Below, piece by piece: positions 21,701 through 34,127 of a stretch of DNA of 64,000 bases (position 1 is its first letter; every line of letters begins with the position of its first letter). A model generated the notes under the pieces. The model searched no databases and had not been told where the DNA came from. It saw nothing but the letters and a program-made list of their open reading frames with translations. The DNA lies in assembly GCA_028386065.3 (NCBI GenBank), contig JAKUCV010000983.1, positions 46,619-110,618 of the forward strand. The letters run 5' to 3'. The DNA is from Turnera subulata (lineage: Eukaryota; Streptophyta; Magnoliopsida; Malpighiales; Passifloraceae). The position numbers and the translations under genes are program-made.

Positions 21701-24700
21701 TTATGAGAAAAAACAAGTAATAAATCTGCAGGATTCAGAAAAATTAAGATCAAGATTTTTCTCATACCAGTTTATACTTTTTGACTAGATACATCCCAAA
21801 ATAGTGTTGCGATAGACATACATGAACCATAAATTCCTGAATGTTAACAATATGATATAAAGACCTCATTAGTGAACGTTTTCAATGACTATAAGCTAGG
21901 ATACTTATTTCTGTGGATAATAGGAGACGTCATTTAATTTGTCGAAACACAAGTTTTAACAAATTATTTCTAGTGTTAAAAAATGAGGATAAAATTACAA
22001 GCAGCCAGAAAAGAATATATTTTTGAGAAAATTAAGAGTATAGCTGTATTCCTTTTATAAGTTAGAACTGCTAATGCAAGCAAATGTAGAATCACAACAG
22101 TGAAACTGTCGCTATAAGCTGTGATCAAGTGGGAGTATGAAATTTTCTTAATGGATTGGGACGATAAAATACAGTATCCTCTGGTACATAGAAGCCCCTC
22201 ATCTGGATGCAGAATGCGCACATTATTAGCAGTTCTTTTCAGTTTGTTAGGCATATCTAATATGGCATTTATCTCATTGATAAACCGCTACTCTCAAGAG
22301 ATAAAGAGATGCTGATTCCAGTTGAAGCAGTACATACTATTTAGTACTTCAGAACACAGCTTAGATGCATATACTAAAATAACATAATAAATCTACCATC
22401 GTCCACAGATCTTGGCAGAAAAAAATATGGTGATGCCCACTCTATTTGTCCACCAGTATATGTAAGCAAGCTAAAGATTGGTCCCCAACTGCAAACGTTT
22501 TAGATGAATTAGGCTCTTTTACTGAGCCATTGAGCCATTCTAACAAGCCAGGTTGAAATGCAACTGAACTAAGTATGTCAGTTTATTCTGGATCATAATC
22601 GTCATCTTCTGAGCAGTTTGAATTCACTCACAATGCATTTCAGGAAGACCAAAAGTCAAACCAATTGAAAACAAAGTACAAAGCCAACCCACTTATGAAC
22701 AACAACCAGAAATGTTTGGCTAAATCAAGGCACTGCTAAAACTTAAAATATAAGCAGTTGTGTCAAAATGCTTTACTTAAGGCCCTTGTGTTATCTATGA
22801 CAAACCACAAGATATATAATGCCAAACAATGTTAACTCATGGTGACGTATTTAATAATCCTTTATGCATACAGTATCTATTAACAAAATTAGCTATTCAG
22901 TTTCTACGAGAGAAAGCTAAGTCAAACCTGCAACATCCACAAAGACTTCACACTTGTAGCCTTTGTGTCTACCCTTGCAAACAAATAACAGCAACCCTCC
23001 ACAAAGAAGAAGAACTACAGATCCTCCAATAATTCCAATTATGACTCCAATCTTAGGCTTATGAGATGAACCTATCAAGAGAAACGCATTCAGCAATTCC
23101 TACTCAAAGAGTGACAATATTAATCAAGAAACATTAGAAGTAACCGATATAACCTGAATCATCAGTATTAGATTCACAACTTCGTAACTGAGCGCCCCCA
23201 CAGCTTAAGTTGTTGCCTGTGAAACTGAAATAAGTGAACCCAACTCAAATTAAGTTAAATGTTGAAAATCAGAGCACGCAAGTTTACATACACGCACAGC
23301 CACAGAGACAGAGATGAGAGAGATAACGTATATAACAATTAGCACATTGAAGGCTTCAACCGTTTGCATGCAAAATTGTAGTGTTGTAACAACAGCAAAC
23401 AACATTGGTCGTACTTGTATTTTGAAATCTTGAATAATGGATCTGGAATTTGACCGCTGAGATTATTTGAGTCTAGCAGACTGCAAAGCAAATTTGAGAC
23501 AAGCCATCAAGAACATCAAAAGCTGCCAGGACACTAAAGCTTCTCCAATAGGACATTCAATCCCATTACCATGAGAGAAATTGAACGTCTCCATCTGAAG
23601 GCAAACTTCTCAATTTGGGTGTCAAATACATAGGACATTAGCACTTACATATTGATTAAGTTCAGAAGGCCAGACAGTGAACCGGGAATCGTCCCAGAGA
23701 GATTGTTATGACTCAATGTCCTGGTTATATCAGAAAAATTGAAAGAAAGTTCACAAGTCCTATAAAAGAAGGCAGAATCACTTTACCCAATAAAAAGAAG
23801 ATAGATGGCAAAACTTACAAAAATTGAAGCTTTTTAAGGTCTCCAAGTGATGCTGGTATCTCACCACTTAGACGATTATTTTCCAAGTCGAGGCTAGTTA
23901 AACTTGACAGATTTCCAAACGCTTCTGGTATCTGACCAGTTATGCCATTTCCTTTCAGTGTTCTGCAATATGCACGCATTTAATATATGTTAGGACAACA
24001 GAAGCAAAATATTGCTCTCATGTCCACATGTTTTCACTAACAAATGAGTAAGTACTCAACCGTATGAAATGCAACCGAATACATGATGAATCAACCTAAC
24101 AGCCGTCACACTGGATTCTAAATTAAGATGTTATTGTCGGTGTATTTGTGTTAAGTCTACATCTGTCTGTGCTTGTAATGCTTTAATTTCTCTCCGAATA
24201 CATGATGAATCAACCTAACAGCCGTCACACTGGATTCTAAATTAAGATGTTATTGTCGGTGTATTTGTGTTAAGTCTACATCTGTCTGTGCTTGTAAAGC
24301 TTTAATTTCTCTCCAAAGACTGGCCCATGTTCAATTTTGAGTCAAATACTCAAAATGTCCTACATTGCCTTGGAATTTAAAAAATCCATCATATACATCC
24401 CAGCAATGCAAATCTTCCATATGCCTTCTTATTATTTTGATCTGTCACAGCTTTCTTATTATTCTTTCATATGCCCTTAGTGTTTCGCAAAGCGAGCAAT
24501 TTGGTCCTTTCATAAATTCATCTAATAGATTGAAATTCCAGTCACATATACGATGCGGAATCAACTTTGTTTTACCACCAGAGCAGTGCAGGATGATATC
24601 CAAAACTCTACTGGAAGGCTCAGGAACTCATACTTTCTTTTTTAGTTACAAAGGAGCAGCACACTTGAAGTGTCAAAGACTTCTCGCCGAAACATAGAAC

Positions 24701-26184
24701 ATCATTGTCTGCTCTTTTGCAAGGAAAATGAATGCATGGGCATTCTCAAATTAATAGCGTCAAATTCATAGGACCAGAAATATTTGGCAAACGTATAAGG
24801 TTCTAGCAACTTTTATAAAATGGATAAAAGTGAACATGGAACTAGTTAAGTTAATATTGCACTGTCTTGCACCTTGCCTAATAATTTTATCAAGACATTT
24901 CAAAATAATAACATATCTTATTTCGCTGCAGCTCAAACTATATTCCATACTTACAGGGTAGAAAGAGTCTTCAGAACACCTAATTTAGGAGACAAGGTTC
25001 CGGAACAATTCATGCCAGATAATGTTCTGCAGAGAGGTCAAAAATTAAGGACACGGCTGGCCCACAAATAAACAAGTTTTTCATCACAAAAATATAAATG
25101 GCCACATAAAGCAACAAGATATAATAATAAGTAAATAAATGAACATCTGGAAACAAGTTATAAATCTAAATAAAGTGGTAAAGTACATCTAAGACAACTT
25201 ACACAGAAATTACATAATTATTGCTGTCGCATATGACATTTGACCAGGTACATGGGTTAACTTGATTTGGATTCCAATCTCCCAACTGGCCCGTTGGGAC
25301 ATTCAGTGACAGCTTCAGCGCATATAATGCATCTCCTGAAATGAAAAACAAAAAAACCACAATTTGTTCCTCTCAATAATCTTGCATAGAGAAATTAATA
25401 AGACAAGAATATTTTTACATGTGCATAGAGCCATACACCCATTTCAACCCGTAACTTTTCGCAGGAAAGGAATGAATATAGCAAATGACATCAGAAACAA
25501 TGAACCATATGCATAAAAACATTATCAAGTGGCTTATAGGAGACGGAAAAAGTTAATTTGACATCCCAGCAGGGTAAATTTCCTTGAAGAACAACAAAAC
25601 TGCATTTTCAAGGAGAATTAAAACGAATAGCTCTCTCCAACTGCTTTTCAAGCAAAAAGAAGAAATGCCATCTCTTCAATGGCAGATCTTTTGGTTTAGT
25701 AAGGAAAACTGGTTATTGTCTGAAACCCCAAATTTGATTTTGAGCATGTTGGTTGAGCAATATTCATCTCTTCCCTCGAATAACTTTTATACTCAAATCT
25801 AACATAGTAAAACTTCTTCGTCCACCAAAGATTAAATATTGCTACAAGAAGGCTTAACCTGTTACTAACTAGTTCTATAACAACATAAAAATGAGCTCCG
25901 GTATGTCAATTTCTTTAAGCAAAACAAACAATAATATAAGGAAATGAATCTACAGATAGGAGGCAGGACAGCATCAGAGGTTGAACGATAAGAGTAACCA
26001 TGGAGAGAAATATTCAGTATACAAAGAAAAAGAAAGACCCTCCACACCTTAAAATTAACATGGGGAGAACAGTAGACATAGTTAGCTGAAGGGCTGAAGG
26101 GGTCATTGTACCTTGTAAATCGGAAAATACAAAAGAAGGAAAGTGAGCCAGAAGTAAAGCTGCAAAAAAAAGTTCCATCTTCAT
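18765..26184 (-). CDS. LRR-II receptor-like kinase, 11 exons (At5g10290/At5g65240-like)
   Basis: Exons in order on the minus strand: 26184-26112, 25335-25203, 25026-24955, 23962-23819, 23720-23649, 23480-23415, 23224-23154, 23071-22928, 20656-20315, 19723-19329, 19076-18765. All borders are GT-AG, and the exons sum to 1824 nt, that is 607 residues plus stop. The product is a plasma-membrane Ser/Thr kinase: signal peptide (about 1-22), LRR N-cap with NPCTW, about five LRRs in 72- or 144-nt exons, TM helix (about 218-242), Gly-rich loop 292-299, Lys313, HRD with Asp412, and DFG 430-432. It is an RD kinase. The tail ends [16 protein letters not shown]. Sequence, exon phases and length fit At5g10290-type members of the SERK/NIK subfamily, which act as co-receptor-like kinases; the ligand is unknown. 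The start chosen is the first of two in-frame ATGs (MKM...). Intron 8 is long (2271 bp). No lesion is seen. Confidence 0.95.
24075..24312. repeat. 119-bp tandem duplication inside a receptor-kinase intron
   Basis: Two nearly identical 119-bp copies lie head to tail (24075-24193 and 24194-24312), within the intron between exons 3 and 4. They differ at only a few bases. They encode nothing and do not touch a splice site. Confidence 0.9.
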
Positions 26185-26830
26185 TAAAGATCAAAGGAAG
26201 GCCCCGGTGCAAGGAGACACGAGAACCCGGACTGAGAAACAAGTCAAATCCATCCCCACGGAGGAACCATCTTCAATTTGAAATCCTGAGGAGAACAAAA
26301 AAACAGCTGAACTTCCTGAACTGTAGCACTACCGACAATGCATAGGGAAAACCAACCTATGAACAAGCAAACAATAGCAAGGATCTAGCAGCAGCCAACT
26401 CATTTAGAGAGAGAGAGAGGGAAATAAATACAAGAAGAAGAAAAGGCAACCCAGATAGATATGATATAAGAAAGAAACTTGAAGTAAAATCTAAAGACGA
26501 AATGAAATTCGATTAGCATAAAATATCACAAAAGAGAGTACCTTTTTTTTTTTCTGGAAGAAGAACCAACTATGTAGGAGGAAAGGGTGTGGAACAAGAA
26601 TGAATCTTCTTCATAAATCTGAAGACTTTCTATATTGCTTTGCAGATTTGAAGGAACGAAATAATAAAAGTAAGTAAAGGTGAGGAATTGCTTTTTTGGG
26701 GAGACTGAGGTTGGACTGGAAAGAGGGGATAACTTTCTATTCTGACCCCCAACCAAAGAAAAACAAAATCCACCACACCACAGACCACCTTAATATTTAG
26801 TTGGTTTTTTATCTTTTGATCTGTCTGTGT
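26185..26830 (-). promoter_or_regulatory. 5' leader and promoter region of the receptor kinase
   Basis: Upstream of the start codon (to the right on the plus strand) is a purine-rich region with a GA-dinucleotide run near 26405-26420, which reads as a CT run in the mRNA sense. Such pyrimidine runs are common in plant 5' leaders. No certain TATA box or start site can be set. Overlapping short frames here have no support. Confidence 0.4.
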
Positions 26831-27853
26831 CACACAGTGTTTCCTCTTGTGGGTTTCTTTTCTTATTGTCCTTTTAGCAATTTTTTAACGCACACAAAAT
26901 CTTAATCTGCCTAACATAATTCTGTCACTGCAGTGCTTTTCTTCCCCTATGGCCGCCATAGGTCTTCTAGATGGCTGTAAATGTAATAATATCCAATTCC
27001 ATTATCTTCAATCCCACTCATCGTGTAATAATAATAGTTTATTTGCGGCAACTATCCTATATGTTCCTTTGTTACTCTTGCCATTATTCCACACCCTCTC
27101 CAGGGAAACAATCTTAAGATTAGAAAATGACTTCATATAAGTCTTTTGGGATAAATTTTGCAATTTTTTTTTAAGGGATGAAGAGCGAAAAACATCCGTA
27201 CGGCAAGTTCTGTTTGATAATATATGTCTTTTTGCTTCATTAAAAAAAAATATATATGTCTTTTTGGATAAATTTTGCATTTTAATCTAGAAGCATGTTG
27301 GATCAAAAAAAAATCTAGAAGCATGTTACTGTCCGTCCACATCCCACAACTAAGTTACCCCAGTGTTTATGCAAACATCTTGCATATTTAAAAAAAGTTG
27401 TCCATATCAAAAGTTCAGAGGATTAAATACTTATTTTATCATTAGGCGCTAAAGTTGGAATTCTTCCTGTATTCGATTTTGGCTTCTTTTCATTCCTTTG
27501 TTTTTCCTAGTTGGCCTACTTTGATCTCTCTCGTCGGAATCTGGCGAAAAATGCTGAAGTGGCAAGTTTCCAGCGCCACGTCAGCACATGTGGAATCCAC
27601 ATGTCAGGTCGAACCAACAAATCAAATTGACACAACCCGACCGGTTCGCCCACTCAAAAAACCCATTTTGAAATTCGGTTTGTCCATTTTTTCCTTTTCT
27701 TTTTTTTTAAAATTAATTTCCTTAAAATTTTTCATTAAATTAAAAATTTGTTCAAAAAAATAACTTATACTAATCAAATAATAACTTATATTATAATTTA
27801 TTATTTAATTAGTGTAAGTTTTTATTTATTTTTTAAAATAACTTTTAACTTTC
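26831..27853. other. AT-rich intergenic DNA, nothing recognised
   Basis: It contains a few short local duplications (for example TCTAGAAGCATGTT at about 27286 and 27315) and AT-rich filler up to the start of the duplicated cassette at 27854. The 102-codon frame at 27455-27763 resembles nothing. Confidence 0.5.
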
Positions 27854-28703
27854 TTATCACCGAAAATCTTTTGGACTTTTTCCGGAGGTAGATGGGGTCT
27901 ACGCTTTGAAAAACAGGTAGCATACTTTCTACGCTTTAAGTATAAAAGAGTAAAGAATTATGTGACGGAAAAACAGAAAAAATCAGATAGCTTTTGAAAA
28001 CACGTTCAGAACGATCCAAATACGTCAAGACAGAATGCCTTCTCCAACTACTGTCTTTTTCGTTGAGGGTGCCTCCCTTGGAAGGAGGAATCGGTTAACT
28101 TACAGCTTGGCGAACAAGCGACCAGAGGAATTACCGAATGAACTCAGCAGAATTCCACGTTTGGTTTTCGTGGACGAACTCTAGTCGTCTAGGTTCTTTG
28201 TCACTCCTATGGAAGAGACATTCTTCCTCCAGGATCAAAGCAACCTAAGGACTTCTAATCCACGGCTCGACTAATTCCGTCATGTTTTTCATTTCAGAAA
28301 AACTTTAGGAATTCCGACTGGGGCCTACTTGTCATTTCCTGAGCCAAGGTAGTTACTACCAGATTCCTATGATTGCTCGGTGTGTTCCCCGAGTGATTAG
28401 GTTACCAACTTCTTGGCCAAGGGTTCATCTACTAGTTTGGAACTGTAGAGGAATCGCTAGGCGTTCTAATGAATTCGTGCGTACCTTGAGGGATCTGAAG
28501 AACCAGTACAAGCCCAACATGGTACTGTTAACAGAGACCTTGTGGCAACCTGAAGATGAGCATGGTGTCATTCCACTTCGCTTCCCTTCGGCAAGTCGGT
28601 TCGAACTTCCTGCCGTACACAGCATGGGCGGTATGTGGTTCACATGGAGCGAGAGTATCAGGTTCAACATTACTAATGACTCGAATAGTTTTATAGTCAA
28701 CGT
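27854..28703 (+). pseudogene. Partial copy of the cassette gene with endonuclease-like domain
   Basis: This is a second copy of 33949-34791. It contains a TATAAAAG box (27941-27948), then the MPSPTT reading frame from 28035, which here stops at codon 50 (TAG at 28182, where the other copy has TAT). A downstream frame from 28369 has LLVWNCRGIARRS...YKPNMVLLTET...GGMWFTW. That pattern is the N-terminal part of an endonuclease/exonuclease/phosphatase fold like that of LINE ORF2 proteins. The frame ends where the LTR begins (28704), so the domain lacks its catalytic C-terminal half. Homology to the other copy starts abruptly at 27854. Confidence 0.65.
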
Positions 28704-31700
28704 TGTACCCGCCAGATAATATCAATAATAAAAATACATATGTTTAAGTATGCGTGTGAGATTAATTACCTTTATGTGAATGTCCTACGGCAGGCTGGCG
28801 TCCCTCGACTGGATCCATAATGCATTAATGATATGTATATGCATGTAAAATGTTAATCATGTGGAGCGAGCTATGCATAGCAAACAAGCACAACAAACAC
28901 CCAATGACCTACCGCCCGCTTCGCTACCAAAATGAAATGCACCGACTTCCATTTACCCAACACACAATAATCACTGGATAACAGTGCCGACACGTGGCAC
29001 AAACAACATGTAAGATAGTAAATCGGCCCATTGGCCTTATGTCTCAAACATGTCACCCGTCCTCGGGGATATCAACAATAGCACAACGGAAGCAATAACA
29101 ATCTCATAACAACATATGCAAAAACTGATGCAACCTAATGGATCCGAGTCCTGCCCGAGGGTACATTGCAGCCGCCGAAATGCAATCTTGACCTAATCTG
29201 CAAAATTGTGTAAGGGGTGAGACCAACCACTGTCTCACCGATAAACAAATAAACCGAAGTATTCAAGAAACCGTAATAACATCAAGCATAAAAAAAAGAT
29301 AACATCAGGAGAAAAGAAGGAATTTAACAAAAACACAATATCCCAACATCACGCATGAATACATTACACTGCAGTGGAAATAGAGTAATCACAAGTATAG
29401 CAAAATACAATATCCATCAAGCCGGAACAACATTACTCAAATCATAGCATCACGAATAACACTGAAACAACGATGTGACTCCACACTTGACCGGGACATA
29501 CCACGTGACCTCCCGATACTAAACTTCCAAATTAATTTAACCATTTTTTTTTTATTAGAACCCCTGTGACGAACCAGATGTTGGTCGTGCCGCGGTAAAA
29601 AGAACAACACAGGGCCGTTACGGGTCCAAGGCCGTTACGGGCCAAATCAATCACAGGGTCGTTACGGACCCAAACTACCGCCTGGCCGTACCAAAATCCA
29701 ATCGTGACAAGTGGTGTTACCGCAACTCATTTTATTTTTCTCTCTGACTCTATCACAACCGAATCAAGACTGAGCCAAGACTAAAGGACATCTATACTGA
29801 ATCAGTTTTACTTCCACTAGCTCTATCGCGGTGTAAGCTAAGTACCTACCTGGTTATCAACGTATTCCGGGTGCCAGATCAAAAGAGAACCCAGGGATAG
29901 ACATCCCATAATAGAATCACGGGATAGACATCCCAAGCATAGACATGCTTATCATAAGTAACCCGATCATGGCCACCACAAAATAGTCTCTAACCATCCG
30001 GTCGTACCTCAACTCACCACAGGACACTAGTCAACATCATTCCAAAAAAACTCCAATTTTACAAATCACAATTTGTTTAACCTGTTAATAGACCAACAAT
30101 AAACCATGACAATAACCATAAGGCTCTAATAACACATCAGTTCAAAATATTATTATTTCAGTATACCTTTTCAAGTAATTAACGCTAGACCACAGCTAAC
30201 AAACCTACCCTCTGCTAACAGCCTATCATCATCAATGAGTCGAGACTTTTAGGTAATTCACAAAGCTCAATCACATGATTCAAACTATCAATAATAATCA
30301 CAGAAGTTATATCCAATCAGCAGTACAATCATCAGAAAGACCATATCAATATTCATAACATAATCCAACAATTCAAAATCACAACATGTACCTCAGTAGG
30401 AAATTCAACAGCAAAAATGCCAAGACAAATATCACAATACGGACATAATATCAAATAGTTCAAATAATAGCTTGAGCATCACAGGCAACATACAGAAGTT
30501 TATAAGTTTATATCCTCACCTGATACTCCATGGAACTGATATTTGAATAAGCCTCGATATCCCTATATTTATAACAACGATAATCACTTACAATGCACAA
30601 ACAAAGATGATCATGCATGATGCCAGTTTAGTAATTATTAGACTACTTTTTTAATACCGTATCCATTTTTATTATTCCCATAATTTTATTTAATATAAGG
30701 TCAGCCTTTCCAATTAGTTAGATATTAACTGGTTATATGTTCCAACCGATATACTATTCATACTTAAATTAAAACTGTAACCGAGCGTCCAAGCCGATAT
30801 CCCGGGCCTTTAGTCGCCATGATAATAAAATATATAAATCTGGGCCTTTTATTAATATTAGCCCAAGTAGGACATAAATTAAATAAAACCGAAAAATAAA
30901 CACAATGGGTCTTCTTAATAGCCCACTCGAAAAATTAATTTAAAAGCATATATTAAATAACCTAAGCAAAGTATAATATAAAATCATAAGTTAATACTTA
31001 ATTAATTAAATTAAACGACCGTTTAATTAATGTTGTTATAAAAGTTCGGGTCCATTAATGCTCATGAATAGTCCAGGAGGGTCTGATAATTACCCAAAAG
31101 TCAATGTCCGGGTTCACTGGAAAATACCTGAGATATCGCCGAAAAATTTCCGAGACACCGGAATCTAGCCGGGTTTCGGCAATCACTGTTCACAGCAACC
31201 AAATTACTCCTCGGCTACTGTTCATCAGTGAACGGTACACCAACTCCGCACCACCACGCCAACAGGCAGACCACCAACACCATTACCATAACTGCAGCAA
31301 CTTTCTAGTGGCCGGAATACCACCAAACCACCAAGTCCAGCACCCAAAACACTTCCACCCACGACCACAATAACATCAACAGCGGCATCATCCTCTGCCA
31401 CTACCACAAATTCCACAAACACACAATTTAATCCAAGCTTAATTGGTCTCAAACCGTTTGATTAGTTGAAACCCAATTAACAGCAAACCCCATAAAAATC
31501 AAAAGAAAAGGAAGCAAAGAGAAGAAAGAGGAGGCGCGGCCGGAGACTTACCCAGTCTTGGCTTCGCCGGCGGCAGTTCAAGGGAGGTGGAATCGAGAGA
31601 TAGGGAGAAGGAAGAGGAATCGGCGGCTTACCCACACGATGGCGACTCGAGTTGCTGAGGAGAGGAGGGATCGCCGGCGCGATTAAGAGGAGCGCAGCGA

Positions 31701-32596
31701 CGACGACAGTTACTGGATGTGGGTACGAAGACAGAGGAGGAGGGGAGAACAGGGCGATGGCATCACAAAATGGGGGAGGAGATATGGTGTGGGTATGGCG
31801 AAGAGGGTGATTGGGAGAGGAGAAGAAGCAGCGACAGACGACGAATGAGCCAAGGTGAGATCGAGCTCCACTCCTCGGTGGTGTCGAGCAGAGGCAGAGA
31901 GGAGAGAAGGGTGCGTCGGTGAGCGGTAGAGGGAGAGGGAGGAGAGGCAGAGGCGAGAGGGGAAGTTGGTGGTGTCGGCAGCGAGGGGAAGAATTAAAGG
32001 AGTGAGGAGAGGAAGAAGACAAGGGGAAAAAAAATATCTAGAGAAGATGAGTAATGGGGAAGAGGAAGGAATCAGGGGAGAAAAGTGAAGAGGAAGGAAA
32101 GGGAAATATTCAGGAGAGTGAAGGAGAAGAAGAAGAAAAAGAAAAGAAAATGGGAAGAAAAGAAAACTATGGGGAAAAAAATAAATAAGACAATATGAAG
32201 AAGGAAAAGAAAAAGAGAAAGGAAAGAAAAAGCTGAAAAAGACAAATGAGGTTGGCCCGGGAGAGAAAAAAATCGCGGCTCAAGTGTCGGAAAATTATTG
32301 GTCCGGAGATCAACCAAAATATCCTTCGGTCCGACTCTTGATCCATTATTGTCACAGGGGCATTTTCGTCTTTTCAAAATTCGTCCCGGTTCTGAAAATA
32401 CAACTTAGGTTCAGAAAATCCAATTAATTCTTCTGAGCATTGTGCAAGTCCCGGAATTGAAAATCGAGGCTCGGTAACTATATAAAACTTTTGGTAACCC
32501 GAAATAACTCTTGTTTAAAAGCGGCAAAACTTTATTATACACCGTATAAGTCGAAACGACTCGGTAAAATTATAAAAATTTACGTGGGTCATTACA
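28704..32596 (-). mobile_element. Left LTR (3893 bp) of a gypsy-type element
   Basis: On the minus strand it begins TGTAATGACCCACG and ends GCGGGTACA. Directly beyond its start lies a polypurine tract, so it acts as a 3' LTR. The start sequence and the preceding internal end resemble plant chromovirus (Tekay-like) elements; that lineage call is inference. The pyrimidine-rich part on the minus strand (about 31500-32250) gives spurious Pro/Ser-rich frames. It matches the LTR at 35997-39587 throughout, except for a 400-bp segment (29050-29455) present only here and a shorter 27-bp minisatellite. Confidence 0.75.
29894..29945. repeat. 27-bp minisatellite, about two units, in the left LTR
   Basis: The core GGGATAGACATCCC, itself a small hairpin, occurs twice here. 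The corresponding site of the right LTR (36801-36925) has five units. Confidence 0.85.
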
Positions 32597-32690
32597 GTCT
32601 ACCCCCTTTAAAAGAATTTCTTCCTCGAAATTTTGTCATCACATCCTTGGGTCCCATAGCAGCAATCTTCTTGTACACCTTTCATTAATT
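32597..32690 (-). mobile_element. 3' internal end and polypurine tract of the gypsy element
   Basis: On the minus strand the sequence reads AAATTTCGAGGAAGAAATTC, then TTTTAAAGGGGGTAGAC, directly before the LTR start. This is the usual 3' end of plant chromovirus pol (an NFEDE..-like peptide) followed by the polypurine tract. Upstream of it (to the right) gypsy pol is missing and the gene cassette begins. The exact border near 32690 is my estimate. Confidence 0.65.
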
Positions 32691-32744
32691 CTCTTTTTCC
32701 AACTTGAAATCTCGTTGATACCCTTACGTGTCAAATCATTCTTT

Positions 32745-32752
32745 TATAAATA
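32745..32752 (+). promoter_or_regulatory. Probable TATA box of the coiled-coil ORF
   Basis: TATAAATA lies 34 bp upstream of the ATG at 32786. The leader would be very short if this box is used. Confidence 0.5.
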
Positions 32753-32785
32753 CCGATCCTCATTGCCTGGTAACATCCCTCTGTC

Positions 32786-33187
32786 ATGGATTCACCAATA
32801 AGAACTAGAACTACCTCTGATTCAGAGGAGTTAAGTTATACTGGTGGTGCTACTCTCTTTGCAGATTCCGATGAGGAAGAGCCGAAGAAACGTCGTAAGG
32901 GAATGAGTATCCCTGGTCACATAGAGGATATGGTTGTTTCCCGTAGACGGCGAAAAAAGTCTGTTGCCAAGGAAGAACCTTCTGGTCACAAAGATGTTCA
33001 TGATAAGAAGGGCAAGGCAGTCGCTCAGGGCAGTACACCACTGAAGACGCTAGAGCATTTGAACGCTTCTCTAAAGAAGACCAATTCCGCGTTGATACAA
33101 ATCAAGTGGGCTTGTGAGGAACTTACCACTCAGATCAAAGACATGCGCAAGCATGCTAGGGAATTAGAAAAGCGAGTAGTTCGGTAA
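32786..33187 (+). CDS. Unknown 133-aa basic coiled-coil protein in the gypsy cassette
   Basis: An intact 133-codon frame with a TATA box just upstream. The N-terminus is Ser/Thr-rich and acidic (SDSDEEE-like at about 27-32). It is followed by two basic clusters that could be nuclear-localisation signals (KKRRK at about 34-38 and RRRRKK at about 53-58). Residues about 85-133 show heptad-like Leu/Ile spacing, a likely coiled coil. I recognise no family. It is antisense to the flanking LTRs and convergent with the GRF gene at 33320-33751. It could be a captured host gene or an accessory ORF of the element. Codon composition is ordinary for a plant gene. Confidence 0.5.
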   Translation: MDSPIRTRTTSDSEELSYTGGATLFADSDEEEPKKRRKGMSIPGHIEDMVVSRRRRKKSVAKEEPSGHKDVHDKKGKAVAQGSTPLKTLEHLNASLKKTNSALIQIKWACEELTTQIKDMRKHARELEKRVVR

Positions 33188-33319
33188 TGTACTCCCTTTC
33201 TGTTGTAAGATGTTTATCGGAATAAACAAGTCTTGTTTTTATCCTTTACTGAAAGTTCTATGAGCAAAATCGAAACTTTTATTGATGATTTTAAAACACC
33301 GATGGGGAAAAAGAAAAAT

Positions 33320-33751
33320 TCAAAATAAAATAAGACTCAATAAAAAGAAAATAAAACCGGTCATAAAGAAGTTAAAATAAAACTTGTTTTTCTTAACCAT
33401 TGCTCTAGACTGGTCACGTAGTTCCACGACTTCGATCATCGCGGCTTGCAGCCGTTGTCGGATATATAGATTCTCCTTGTGTAGACGGCGTTCGTTGTCT
33501 CGTAATGCGATGATGACGTCACGAGAACGTCCCGTGATCCTTTCGTCGATCCACTGGAAGAATCGACATCCACCTTGTTCATAATTTCTGCATGAGCGAA
33601 ATCGTCTTCCAGGGTTCACGTAACTCTAGGATGTCCAAACAGGAGCAACCTCGTTGCATAGGCACACCACTCGAGGTATCGTCCCACCAATTTGGCCACG
33701 TTGGCCTCTGATGGAAGTGATAGAAGGTGTGGAAGATGTAGAGGAAGCCAT
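33320..33751 (-). pseudogene. GRF zinc-finger, coiled-coil, TM protein (At4g04775-like) with one nonsense codon
   Basis: From the ATG at 33751 one frame runs to 33320 (143 residues), interrupted by a single TAG at 33626-33628. Before it is CLCNEVAPVWTS, and after it SYVNPGRRFRSC...GGCRFFQWID. Together these give the Cys-x-Cys, TS.., NPGRRF..C and CxFFxW pattern of the GRF zinc finger. The stop sits where family members usually have Trp (TGG to TAG). A coiled coil follows, then a C-terminal hydrophobic segment of about 20 residues, the architecture of the uncharacterised plant At4g04775-like proteins. GRF fingers bind single-stranded nucleic acid in other proteins; the role here is unknown. 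The gene is sense relative to the LTRs. Confidence 0.75.
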
Positions 33752-33759
33752 AGGAAGAA

Positions 33760-34127
33760 ACAAAAACCAAGTTTATCAAACCGAAATAAAATTTGTGAGA
33801 TGGAAATGAACTGGAAAACACTTGTATTTGTAGCCAGAGAGCATATAGAGTGACGGAGCAATAATCGAGGCATTGGAAAATTTTTCAAAAAGCAAAATCT
33901 TGAAGATTGAAAACGGTTTGGAGTTTTGTGAAAAAATCTGCCTTTTTTATCATCAAAAATCTTTTGGACTTTTTCCGGAGGTAGATGGGGTCTACGCTTT
34001 GAAAAACAGGTAGCATACTTTCTATGCTTTAAGTATAAAAGAGTAAAGAATTATGAGACTAAAAAACAGAAAAAATCAGATAGCTTTTGAAAACAAGTTC
34101 AAAACGATCCAAATACGTCAAGATAGA
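33760..34127. promoter_or_regulatory. Divergent intergenic region between the GRF gene and the MPSPTT gene
   Basis: Two genes start outward from here. Toward the GRF gene, a TCTATATGC box (about 33842-33850, minus strand) lies about 95 bp from its ATG. Toward the plus-strand gene, TATAAAA at 34034-34040 lies about 90 bp from the ATG at 34128. Homology to the left copy begins at about 33949, so only the right half is shared. Confidence 0.4.

Noticed and set aside
28871..29056. 61-codon minus-strand frame
   Set aside because: Within the gypsy LTR and not conserved as a frame in the other LTR.
31477..32022. 181-codon Pro/Ser-rich frame on the minus strand (also 38473-39006)
   Set aside because: Lies inside the pyrimidine-rich part of the gypsy LTRs; present in both copies with indels and no domain.
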